A DNA stretch of 19,064 bases, from assembly GCA_021789395.1 (NCBI GenBank), contig JAJYJP010000008.1, positions 1-19,064 on the forward strand, in the 5' to 3' direction. Below the pieces are notes generated by a model. That model was not told the origin of the DNA, did no database searches, and worked only from the letters and a program-made list of their open reading frames with translations. Both the position numbers and the translations under genes were made by a program. Below are positions 5,229 through 11,148 of this stretch, in pieces. This stretch comes from a bacterium (GTDB lineage: Bacteria > Patescibacteriota > Minisyncoccia > Moranbacterales > UBA2206). Numbering within the stretch: the stretch's first letter is position 1; every line of letters begins with the position of its first letter.

Positions 5229-6161
5229 ATGAAAAAAATCAGAATTACAGAAAAAAATTCAGGCATCCGGATAGATAAATTCCTCGTCGAGGAAGTTTTT
5301 TTTAATGAGTTAAGCCGCGGGGAAATCATCCGAGAAATTAAAAATGGCAAAGTTTTGGTCAATGACAAGGAAGTTAAGGCGAGTTATATATTGAAAGAAA
5401 ACGATAACATCGAAATAAACATTTCCCAAAAGAAAAATGAACTGATATCAAGCAAGGACGTGCGATTTAAAATAATATACCAGGATCAGAATATAATTGT
5501 CATCGACAAACCGTCCGGATTAAAGGTCCACCCATCCGGCTTCGAAGAAAATGACACCTTGGTCAACGGCCTGTTAGCGAAATTCCCGGAAATCAAAAAT
5601 GTAATCGACGGTTCGCAAGGATCAGAACTTCGCCCAGGCATCGTCCATCGGCTCGACAAAGATACTTCCGGCATCATGGTCATCGCCCGCAACCGGCAAT
5701 CTTTTGACGAACTTAAAAAAATTTTCCAAGAAAGAAAAATCGCTAAAAAATATCTGACGTTCGTTTACGGCCATTTGAAAAATAAAAAAAACACAATTAA
5801 AAAACCGATTGCCAGAGCAGAAAATCGCAAAAAACAAATCATTGCCCATAAAAAAACTAGGACGAAAATCAGAGAGGCCGTCACTGAATATGAAGTAATC
5901 AAGGAATTCAACGATTATTCGCTGGTCGAAGCAATGCCACGCACTGGACGGATGCACCAGATCCGGATCCATTTTTTCTCACTGGGAAATCCGGTAGTCG
6001 GAGATCAGAAATATAAATCAAAAAAAATCCGCGCCGCAAAAGAAGTGCGCAGACAGCTTCTTCACGCTCAAAAATTAGAATTCGAACTTTTCGACAAAAA
6101 ATACTCTTTCGAAAGCGAATTGCCCGGAGATTTCCGCGCCTTTCTCGATTCTCTTGACTAA
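5229..6161 (+). CDS. rluD: RluD-type 23S rRNA pseudouridine synthase
   Basis: A 310-residue RluA/RluD family pseudouridine synthase. Residues about 8-66 form an S4 RNA-binding domain (IRIDKFL, KVLVNDKEV). The catalytic domain shows IDKPSGLKVHP and HRLDKDTSG (140-148) with the catalytic Asp143, then GRMHQIRIH near the C-terminus. Length and domain order match RluD, which modifies helix 69 of 23S rRNA; RluC-type specificity cannot be excluded. The frame is open further upstream to 5109, but that part is the structured element after tRNA-Leu(TAG), so ATG 5229 is chosen. This start is only 1-2 nt after the duplicated tRNA 3' end and has no Shine-Dalgarno sequence. It may be translated from a processed or leaderless message. 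Confidence 0.92.
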   Translation: MKKIRITEKNSGIRIDKFLVEEVFFNELSRGEIIREIKNGKVLVNDKEVKASYILKENDNIEINISQKKNELISSKDVRFKIIYQDQNIIVIDKPSGLKVHPSGFEENDTLVNGLLAKFPEIKNVIDGSQGSELRPGIVHRLDKDTSGIMVIARNRQSFDELKKIFQERKIAKKYLTFVYGHLKNKKNTIKKPIARAENRKKQIIAHKKTRTKIREAVTEYEVIKEFNDYSLVEAMPRTGRMHQIRIHFFSLGNPVVGDQKYKSKKIRAAKEVRRQLLHAQKLEFELFDKKYSFESELPGDFRAFLDSLD

Positions 6162-6265
6162 AAAGCGATAAAAGGGTAAGATGAAAAAGCTAAAAAATAG
6201 TTTAATTTCCTAGAATCTATCTCGAAACACTCAGTCATGGGTTTTTTAATTTAAGGAAGCTAGGA

Positions 6266-6271
6266 TATAAT
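6266..6271 (+). promoter_or_regulatory. -10 box of rplS (probable leaderless promoter)
   Basis: A perfect TATAAT ends 6 nt before ATG 6278, placing the expected start of transcription on the start codon. The -35 region (6242-6247) is only a T run. Confidence 0.55.
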
Positions 6272-6277
6272 AATCAT

Positions 6278-6748
6278 ATGCAGCAGAAAATAATCGAACT
6301 TAACAAGAGCCTGAAGACCAAAAAGATGCCTGAACTGCAGTCAGGCGATGTTGTAAAAGTTTACCGCAAAATCAAAGAGGCCGGAAAGGAACGTATTCAG
6401 GTTTTTGAAGGCATTATAATTGCCGTCAAAGGAAAACAAAGCTCATCTCCATTAATTACTGTCCGAAAAGTTTCTCAGGGGATCGGAGTGGAATTAATAC
6501 TGCCGATTTACTCTCCAAATATCGACAAAATAGAATTAGTCAAGCAGGCGAAAGTACGCCGGGCAAAACTTTATTACCTCCGCGGACTGACAGCCAAGAA
6601 AAGCCGGATGAAATACAAGGAGCTTTCAGCCTTCATCCAGGAAGAAACTGAGAAGGCCAAAGAAGAAATTGTCGACGCCCCGAAAGAAAAAACTGAAGAA
6701 AAAGTTGCCGAGATCATTTCGGAAGAAACTGAAGGAGCAAAAAAATAA
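6278..6748 (+). CDS. rplS: 50S ribosomal protein L19 with acidic C-terminal tail
   Basis: A 156-residue protein. The first 115 residues or so are L19: LQSGDVVKVYRKIKE, FEGIIIAVKGK, TVRKVSQGIGVE, PIYSPNIDKIELV, KVRRAKLYYLRGL. L19 lies at the 30S-50S interface of the ribosome. The usual length is about 115 residues; here a Glu/Lys-rich tail of about 40 residues follows (from about 117). Such low-complexity tails are seen on ribosomal proteins of several lineages, and no function can be read from it. A TATAAT lies 6 nt before ATG and no Shine-Dalgarno sequence is visible. The stop codon is 5 nt before tRNA-Leu(GAG), so rplS and four tRNAs probably share a transcript ending at the terminator near 7150. 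Confidence 0.95.
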   Translation: MQQKIIELNKSLKTKKMPELQSGDVVKVYRKIKEAGKERIQVFEGIIIAVKGKQSSSPLITVRKVSQGIGVELILPIYSPNIDKIELVKQAKVRRAKLYYLRGLTAKKSRMKYKELSAFIQEETEKAKEEIVDAPKEKTEEKVAEIISEETEGAKK

Positions 6749-6753
6749 TTTCA

Positions 6754-6836
6754 GCCTTCGTGGTGGAATTGGTATACACACATGCTTGAGGTGCATGGGT
6801 CGCAAGGCCGTGCGGGTTCGAGTCCCGCCGAAGGCA
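6754..6836 (+). tRNA. tRNA-Leu(GAG)
   Basis: A class II tRNA. The acceptor GCCTTCG pairs with CGAAGGC, the anticodon stem CATGC/GCATG carries loop TTGAGGT (anticodon GAG), and the variable arm is long. It has no duplicated 3' end downstream, unlike the tRNA-Leu genes with CAG and TAG anticodons. Confidence 0.95.
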
Positions 6837-6860
6837 CCTCTCTACGTTTCGAATTTAATC

Positions 6861-6932
6861 GCCGAAGTAGCTCAGCGGTAGAGCGAAGGACTGAAAATCC
6901 TTGCGTCGGCAGTTCAACTCTGCCCTTCGGCA
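6861..6932 (+). tRNA. tRNA-Phe(GAA)
   Basis: The acceptor GCCGAAG pairs with CTTCGGC, the anticodon stem AAGGA/TCCTT carries loop CTGAAAA (anticodon GAA), and the T arm is GGCAG/CTGCC. Confidence 0.95.
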
Positions 6933-6954
6933 CATTCGCTAGCCAAAGTATTTT

Positions 6955-7027
6955 GCGCGCTTAGCTCAATGGCTAGAGCATCTCGTTTACACCGAGGGGG
7001 TTGGGGGTTCGAGTCCCTCAGCGCGCA
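6955..7027 (+). tRNA. tRNA-Val(TAC)
   Basis: The acceptor GCGCGCT pairs with AGCGCGC, the anticodon stem TCTCG/CGAGG carries loop TTTACAC (anticodon TAC), and the T arm is GGGGG/CCCTC with one G.U pair. Confidence 0.93.
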
Positions 7028-7042
7028 CACAACAAAATATAT

Positions 7043-7117
7043 GCGGGTATCGTATAGCGGCTATTATACGTCCTTGCCAAGGACGAGATACGGGTCCGAC
7101 TCCCGTTACCCGCTCCA
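7043..7117 (+). tRNA. tRNA-Gly(GCC) with CCA in the DNA and an unusual T loop
   Basis: The acceptor GCGGGTA pairs with TACCCGC (7043-7049 and 7107-7113), the discriminator is T7114 and CCA follows at 7115-7117. The anticodon stem CGTCC/GGACG carries loop TTGCCAA (anticodon GCC). The T loop is TCCGACT, with C where nearly all tRNAs have U55. Other tRNAs in the window have no encoded CCA. Confidence 0.9.
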
Positions 7118-7122
7118 GACGG

Positions 7123-7150
7123 AAAACAGGTCTTTCAAAGGCTTGTTTTT
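7123..7150 (+). terminator. Rho-independent terminator of the rplS-tRNA unit
   Basis: AAAACAGGTC (7123-7132) pairs with GGCTTGTTTT (7140-7149), including G.U pairs, with loop TTTCAAA and further T-rich sequence after it. Confidence 0.7.
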
Positions 7151-7188
7151 GTTTGTCCAGCAAGGGAATTGAACTAAAATCGGAAAAC

Positions 7189-7217
7189 TAGACAGATGAG
7201 TAAAAATTTGCTATAAT
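7189..7217 (+). promoter_or_regulatory. Promoter of the lipobox protein gene
   Basis: TAGACA (7189-7194) and TATAAT (7212-7217) are separated by 17 nt, a near-consensus housekeeping promoter. Transcription should start near 7224, just before a hairpin. Confidence 0.7.
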
Positions 7218-7225
7218 AGACTCAT

Positions 7226-7256
7226 AAGACGGGTGAAACCGTCTTTTAATCTTTTT
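7226..7256 (+). promoter_or_regulatory. 5'-terminal leader hairpin with T-rich tail
   Basis: AAGACGG (7226-7232) pairs with CCGTCTT (7239-7245) over loop GTGAAA and is followed by a T-rich run. It lies at the very start of the predicted mRNA and resembles a terminator, so it could attenuate transcription or protect the mRNA end. Confidence 0.5.
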
Positions 7257-7278
7257 TAAAACAAATAAAACAAACCGA

Positions 7279-8031
7279 ATGAAAGAAAAAATTAATTTAC
7301 CAGCACAACCAATTACTCCAGAACAAGAAGCAGCATTTCAAAAAAATAGAAATTCTGGCATATATGAAGAGGGGTTTAGGAGATTTTCTGATTCTAAAAA
7401 AGCAGAAAAAAAAGAATTGGGAAGGAAAATACAAAGAGGAACGGGCTCTGTCATATTGGCTGGAGCAGTTATGATGGGCGGGGCTGGGTGTAGCAGCTCA
7501 CATCATGAATATGCGAGCAATTCTGTAAAAAATAAAATTGAGCAAAAAGAAATTGTTAAAATTGATTGGAAAGATTTTAATGAAGAACAAGACACTAATG
7601 GAGCTGAAGTGATTCGGAAATGGTTGTCGGAAAATTTGCCAAAAAATAGCATTAAAGAAATAAAAGTATCTGGTTTGGATTCAGGTCCAGATCCAATTGA
7701 TGAGGGTCGCGATATGGGCAAGGCTACAGTAGAAATAATTTATAAAAATGATACTCATAGTATCCTTCATGGTTCTTCTGAAACAGAACCGTTAGATTTC
7801 CTGGATAAAAAAGCCTACAATCTTACAGGTGCTGATATGAATAATGAGCTTGTTAAAGCAAGCTTGCCAACTGCAGCTGTTATTAATGCTCTCGAACAAT
7901 TAAAAGATGGTGATGTTAAGATAGCAAGACCAAATAAATTAGAAAATTTACAACCAGAGGAAGATCCAAATAAGCAAAGTAAAGATGGTCAGTGGTCAAA
8001 CGAGTCCAAGAATCTTAGTAAGAGCTTTTAG
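7279..8031 (+). CDS. Putative membrane-anchored protein with internal lipobox, unknown function
   Basis: A 250-residue protein, unrecognised. About 55 charged residues precede one hydrophobic stretch (GSVILAGAVMMGGAG, about 56-70) ending in Cys71 followed by SSS, which looks like a lipobox. A normal lipoprotein signal lies within the first 30 residues, so either the anchor is unusual or this is a single transmembrane helix with a cytoplasmic N-terminus. The remainder is hydrophilic, with a segment (VDWKDF to about GSSETE) that could form a small alpha/beta domain outside the cell. Codon choice is AT-rich compared with cca or infB, as in the next two genes. It has its own promoter, a leader hairpin and a downstream terminator, so it is a single-gene unit. 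No better start is evident than ATG 7279. Confidence 0.72.
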   Translation: MKEKINLPAQPITPEQEAAFQKNRNSGIYEEGFRRFSDSKKAEKKELGRKIQRGTGSVILAGAVMMGGAGCSSSHHEYASNSVKNKIEQKEIVKIDWKDFNEEQDTNGAEVIRKWLSENLPKNSIKEIKVSGLDSGPDPIDEGRDMGKATVEIIYKNDTHSILHGSSETEPLDFLDKKAYNLTGADMNNELVKASLPTAAVINALEQLKDGDVKIARPNKLENLQPEEDPNKQSKDGQWSNESKNLSKSF

Positions 8032-8083
8032 CAAACCTAGTCCGAACCGCATGAATTTCCCAGCTCAAAAATCGAAAAGCTCC
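8031..8083 (+). repeat. 3' module, copy A
   Basis: The sequence after the stop shares GCAAA, AACCGCATGAA, CCAGCTCAAA and AAAGCTCC, in the same order and with near-equal spacing, with 9467-9518. Both copies run into a terminator hairpin. Confidence 0.6.
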
Positions 8084-8100
8084 TTTTATGGGAGTTTTTT
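8071..8100 (+). terminator. Terminator after the lipobox protein gene
   Basis: AAAAGCTCC (8075-8083) pairs with GGAGTTTTT (8091-8099) over loop TTTTATG; the T run belongs to the 3' arm, so it could act in both directions. Confidence 0.65.
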
Positions 8101-8107
8101 GATTTTC

Positions 8108-8138
8108 TTGAGAAAGTGGAATCGAACTGTGATATACT
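8108..8138 (+). promoter_or_regulatory. Putative promoter of the S51 peptidase gene
   Basis: TTGAGA (8108-8113) and TATACT (8133-8138) are spaced 19 nt, slightly long. They leave a leader of about 25 nt before ATG 8170. Confidence 0.4.
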
Positions 8139-8169
8139 TGAAATAAATTAATCGTAACAATTTTATCAT

Positions 8170-8799
8170 ATGAAACTTTTTCTAACCTCAAGCGTTCATG
8201 CGGTGGCGCACGATATAGCTAAAAAGGAGAATCTTTCAAAAGACAACAAATTAGTTTTTATTACAACTCCAGCAGAAGCAAAAGGTCAAGTTGATGATCT
8301 TGAATGGCTTAGAAATGACAGACAGGCATTGGTTGACGCCGGATTTAAAGTTCAGGATTATACATTTACTGGAAAAACAAAAGAGCAAATAGAAAAAGAT
8401 TTGGAAAGCTTTGGTTATATTTACATGTCAGGAGGAGACGCCTCTTATCTTTTGGAACAATCACAAAAATCTGATTTCATCACACTCATTAAGGATCTGA
8501 TTAAAATTAAAGGCAAAGTTTACATTGGAACAAGTGCTGGTTCGGTAATCACAGGACCAAAACTTCCCGATTTTTATTCTCCGGAAGGATATGACTTAAA
8601 AGACAGGAATGGTTATGAGTTTGTTAATTTTACAATTCTTCCACATTGGGGGCGAGAAGATTTCAAATCGAAATATTTGAAAAAGAGATTAGAAATTGCT
8701 TACAAAGATGATCAAATTCCATTGCTTTTACTGACTGACAATCAGTATGTTTTTGTGCAAGATGAAAAAATAGAGATCATTGATGTGAATAAAAAATGA
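8170..8799 (+). CDS. Peptidase E-like S51 family serine peptidase
   Basis: A 209-residue protein of the S51 (dipeptidase E/cyanophycinase) family, a class I glutamine amidotransferase-like fold with a serine nucleophile. Visible motifs are FITTPAEA near the N-terminus, the YMSGGD loop (about 85-90), GTSAGS (120-125) with the nucleophile at Ser122, and LPHWG with His159. Family members cleave Asp-X dipeptides or cyanophycin; length and motifs fit the dipeptidase-like branch, but the substrate is inferred. No signal peptide is present, so it is cytoplasmic. It ends in TGA and is followed 52 nt later by the 2H phosphoesterase gene, possibly in one transcript. Codon use is AT-rich like its neighbours. 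Confidence 0.85.
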   Translation: MKLFLTSSVHAVAHDIAKKENLSKDNKLVFITTPAEAKGQVDDLEWLRNDRQALVDAGFKVQDYTFTGKTKEQIEKDLESFGYIYMSGGDASYLLEQSQKSDFITLIKDLIKIKGKVYIGTSAGSVITGPKLPDFYSPEGYDLKDRNGYEFVNFTILPHWGREDFKSKYLKKRLEIAYKDDQIPLLLLTDNQYVFVQDEKIEIIDVNKK

Positions 8800-8851
8800 T
8801 AAATAACATATCAGCAAAGGCGCGGTTTTGCAAAAAAAGCAGTTTAATCGT

Positions 8852-9463
8852 ATGAGTGAACTAAAAACCAAAGTCTGTGACATTATTAATAGGGATTGTT
8901 TAGTCTATTCAATTTTAGGAGATTTTGGCGACGAAAACAAAAGAAAAATTAGGGAAATTCAAGAAGAGATTAATAAAAAATTTGAAGGACTGATTTGGAA
9001 AACTCCCCCTGAGGCATTACACATAACATTGCTGGTGTGGATAAATTCCTGGATTGATAATTTGACAAACGGGGATGAAATATTTGAAAAATTATTTCCT
9101 GATTATAATGAGGCATTGGATAATATATTAAAAAAATATACTCCAGTTAAAATAGAATTTAATAAAATTGAAGCCACAAAAGATGCGATCATTTTGATTG
9201 GAAAAGATAATGGCGAATTTCAAAAAATTAGATCCGAGTTTATCAAGAAGACTTCCATAGGAGAAAAAATTAAACAGCCGAAAATTATTCATTCAACAAT
9301 TGCTCGCTTTCAGAAAGAATACGATTTAGAGGAGGTAAATGAATTTCTAAAAACTTTTTCTATTGCATTCAATGAAACAATTGAAAGATTCAAGCTTCCA
9401 CGTGAAACTAAAAAACCAATGCTGGAGTATGAAATTAAAAAACATTATAATCTTGCACGATAA
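8852..9463 (+). CDS. 2H phosphoesterase superfamily protein (2'-5' RNA ligase / cyclic phosphodiesterase-like)
   Basis: A 203-residue protein with the two HxT motifs that define the 2H superfamily: His57-x-Thr59 in ALHITLL and His147-x-Thr149 in IHSTIAR, about 90 residues apart, each expected on a beta strand of the bilobed fold. Members hydrolyse or form 2'-5' linkages or open 2',3'-cyclic phosphates in RNA or nucleotides; the activity here cannot be specified. ATG 8852 is preferred; a TTG at 8828 would add eight residues and neither has a good ribosome binding site. Near the C-terminus the sequence for LPRET (9395-9409) resembles a parS site. The gene is followed by a repeat module and terminator much like those after the lipobox protein gene. 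Confidence 0.8.
   Translation: MSELKTKVCDIINRDCLVYSILGDFGDENKRKIREIQEEINKKFEGLIWKTPPEALHITLLVWINSWIDNLTNGDEIFEKLFPDYNEALDNILKKYTPVKIEFNKIEATKDAIILIGKDNGEFQKIRSEFIKKTSIGEKIKQPKIIHSTIARFQKEYDLEEVNEFLKTFSIAFNETIERFKLPRETKKPMLEYEIKKHYNLAR
9394..9409. promoter_or_regulatory. Possible degenerate parS-like site
   Basis: GCTTCCACGTGAAACT matches TGTTCCACGTGAAACA at 13 of 16 positions and keeps the CACGTG centre. It codes for LPRET, the same phase as the sites in the ligase-like gene. Confidence 0.3.
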
Positions 9464-9466
9464 CTC

Positions 9467-9518
9467 GCAAATCCGGTTCTAACCGCATGAACTAGCCAGC
9501 TCAAATTTTTAAAGCTCC
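9467..9518 (+). repeat. 3' module, copy B
   Basis: Shares GCAAA, AACCGCATGAA, CCAGCTCAAA and AAAGCTCC with 8031-8083, again starting just after a stop codon and running into a hairpin. Confidence 0.6.
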
Positions 9519-9544
9519 AGGACAAACCCGGAGCTTTAAATTTT
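9508..9544 (+). terminator. Terminator after the 2H phosphoesterase gene
   Basis: TTTAAAGCTCC (9508-9518) pairs perfectly with GGAGCTTTAAA (9530-9540), followed by TTTT. Confidence 0.7.
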
Positions 9545-9640
9545 AGAAACCTCACAAACGAAAACGACTGGACCTTTTCGCCAAAAATAATCGTTCTATT
9601 TAATGCCAAATATTACGAGCTAAACAGTGTAGTAACTTTA

Positions 9641-9649
9641 TGTTATAAT
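9641..9649 (+). promoter_or_regulatory. Extended -10 promoter of the surface protein gene
   Basis: TGTTATAAT is an extended -10 box (TGn-TATAAT) ending 10 nt before ATG 9660, which predicts a leader of only a few bases. No clear -35 box is visible. Confidence 0.55.
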
Positions 9650-9659
9650 CCTAAAGATC

Positions 9660-10883
9660 ATGGGGGGAAACGCAAACTGGAAAAATCTATCGAAAAAACA
9701 GGAGTTTTCTACAAAAAGAAAAGTTCCGTTTTGGATTGTCATTGTCATTCCGGTTATTGTCGCAACCGGCTTAGTTTTACGGATCGCCCAAGTTTCCCGC
9801 CAGATACAATCAAACTCCGAGACAATAAGCAATCAACATTACGCTCCGCCTGTCCGCCCGGCCAGTAAGAAAAAAGCTCCCAAGCCGAAAAAAGTTTTTA
9901 TCCCGGGAAATTTTACCATGAAGACATTGAAGACTCACGGATGCGTAGCGGATGGAATACTTTCCGGCTACGGCGGCAAAACGGATGAGGCCATAGATTT
10001 GATCGACCGGTCAGGCTGCTTATATCTACATAGGGCATTGGAAACCTGGGGCAGTGCGCCGGATTTTAAAACCGCAGCAGACAACATTGTTAAATTCAAA
10101 AAACCCGGATTAGTTTTTGGTATGTTTCTGGCTGAAGCGATCCGAGACACTGGAACATACACCGAGCCGGGAACCGGCAAGAAATTCTATTTTGACAAAA
10201 TGTGCCAGCCCGGCACCGATGAAGAATGGGGATGGCATACATGTCTTGCTAATTTTAATTCCGTCGACTATCGCCGCTACATAGAATCCATAACCCACCG
10301 TGCCATGGATATGGGAATACAGAGCTTCACTTTCGGACAGATATATCTTCAGGACGGCGAACCATTCGACAAATCCATGGTGCCCGGCGTAATAAAAAAT
10401 ATGCGCGACTATGCCAAAAGCAAAGGATTACAAATTGTCATAGGCGCACAAACTAACACAATTACCGATCCGCGTTATCTTAAAATGTTCGATTACATAG
10501 AGGGTGGCGTAGGCATCAATCAGCAAGGAAAAATTGAAAATGGTCCTTGCTGGAGCCAAAAACAAAGTTGTTGGGCGTTGTTGTGGAATAAAGAATTTAG
10601 CACAAAAGCTAATAACGTCCTCTTGGATCTTGATTGGAGTGGCATCCAGGCTGATGACATGAGCACCTTTGCCCGCATGGACCAAAAGGAACGGGCGAAA
10701 ACATTGAGCTATCTCTATAACTATTTCACTTCTCGCAACATGGGATTTTTAATGCCTACGCTAACCCCTTTATATCCAGAAAATGGGGGTTGTTATGGTC
10801 CCAATAAGCACTTTTATTCACCGGATAATAAATATAGATGCAAAGATGAAGCGACTATCGATAGCATTTTGTCCAAGCAATAA
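9660..10883 (+). CDS. Membrane-anchored extracellular protein, TIM-barrel-like, unknown function
   Basis: A 407-residue protein with a basic N-terminus, one membrane segment (about 23-41), a Pro/Lys-rich linker (about 62-80) and a large domain outside the cell. The domain contains at least nine cysteines, suggesting disulphides, and many aromatic residues. It has alternating strand-like segments (GLVFGMFLAEAI, QSFTFGQIYLQDGEP, LQIVIGAQTNT, NVLLDLDWSG, MGFLMPTLTPLYP), each ending in acidic or aromatic residues. That resembles a (beta/alpha)8 glycoside hydrolase-like barrel, but no family signature is recognised, so catalysis is not claimed. Codon use is more GC-rich than the three genes before it. 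An extended -10 box lies just before ATG and a terminator follows, so it is a single-gene unit. Confidence 0.8.
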   Translation: MGGNANWKNLSKKQEFSTKRKVPFWIVIVIPVIVATGLVLRIAQVSRQIQSNSETISNQHYAPPVRPASKKKAPKPKKVFIPGNFTMKTLKTHGCVADGILSGYGGKTDEAIDLIDRSGCLYLHRALETWGSAPDFKTAADNIVKFKKPGLVFGMFLAEAIRDTGTYTEPGTGKKFYFDKMCQPGTDEEWGWHTCLANFNSVDYRRYIESITHRAMDMGIQSFTFGQIYLQDGEPFDKSMVPGVIKNMRDYAKSKGLQIVIGAQTNTITDPRYLKMFDYIEGGVGINQQGKIENGPCWSQKQSCWALLWNKEFSTKANNVLLDLDWSGIQADDMSTFARMDQKERAKTLSYLYNYFTSRNMGFLMPTLTPLYPENGGCYGPNKHFYSPDNKYRCKDEATIDSILSKQ

Positions 10884-10904
10884 AAAAATAAATTTTAATA
10901 AATT

Positions 10905-10930
10905 AAGGCTAAAATAAGCCTTTTTTTATT
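10905..10930 (+). terminator. Terminator after the surface protein gene
   Basis: AAGGCT (10905-10910) pairs with AGCCTT (10917-10922) over loop AAAATA, followed by a long T run. The AT-rich gap from here to 11060 shows nothing else I can name. Confidence 0.75.
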
Positions 10931-11060
10931 TTATACTTCAGAGCTTAAAAATCCGCGTGATATCTAAAACGATTTTGCATTTTTTTCCTTTATTTAAGCT
11001 AAATATCCGCCTTGCTCGAAATAAAAATGGCTTATTTTAGGTAATAATCAGTCATGCGCG

Positions 11061-11089
11061 TTGACACAAGAACCACCTTTTGCTACAAT
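11061..11089 (+). promoter_or_regulatory. Strong promoter of the 3D-domain protein gene
   Basis: A perfect TTGACA (11061-11066) and TACAAT (11084-11089) are separated by exactly 17 nt. Transcription should start near 11096, giving a leader of about 53 nt. Confidence 0.8.
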
Positions 11090-11092
11090 AAT

Positions 11093-11124
11093 CGGTCGAA
11101 TCTGAAAAAGGGGGTTTCAGACCG
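11093..11124 (+). promoter_or_regulatory. 5'-terminal leader hairpin
   Basis: TCTGAAA (11101-11107) pairs with TTTCAGA (11115-11121) over loop AAGGGGG; CGGT (11093-11096) can pair with ACCG (11121-11124) outside it. It lies at the 5' end of the predicted mRNA. Confidence 0.5.
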
Positions 11125-11148
11125 ACTTTAACAATTTAAAGACGATTA

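Noticed and set aside
6669..7172. Overlapping plus- and minus-strand frames across 6669-7172
   Set aside because: They cover the end of rplS and four tRNA genes in other frames and have no independent support.
7155..8128. tRNA T-arm remnants (minus strand near 7160-7175 and 8114-8126)
   Set aside because: Both contain AGTTCRATTCC-like bases, but the flanking bases do not pair into a T stem and no acceptor is found, so the likeness is probably chance.
8797..8799. Alternative genetic code with TGA read as glycine, as in Gracilibacteria and Absconditabacteria
   Set aside because: TGA ends full-length conserved proteins here, for example cca and the S51 peptidase, and no in-frame TGA is needed in any gene.
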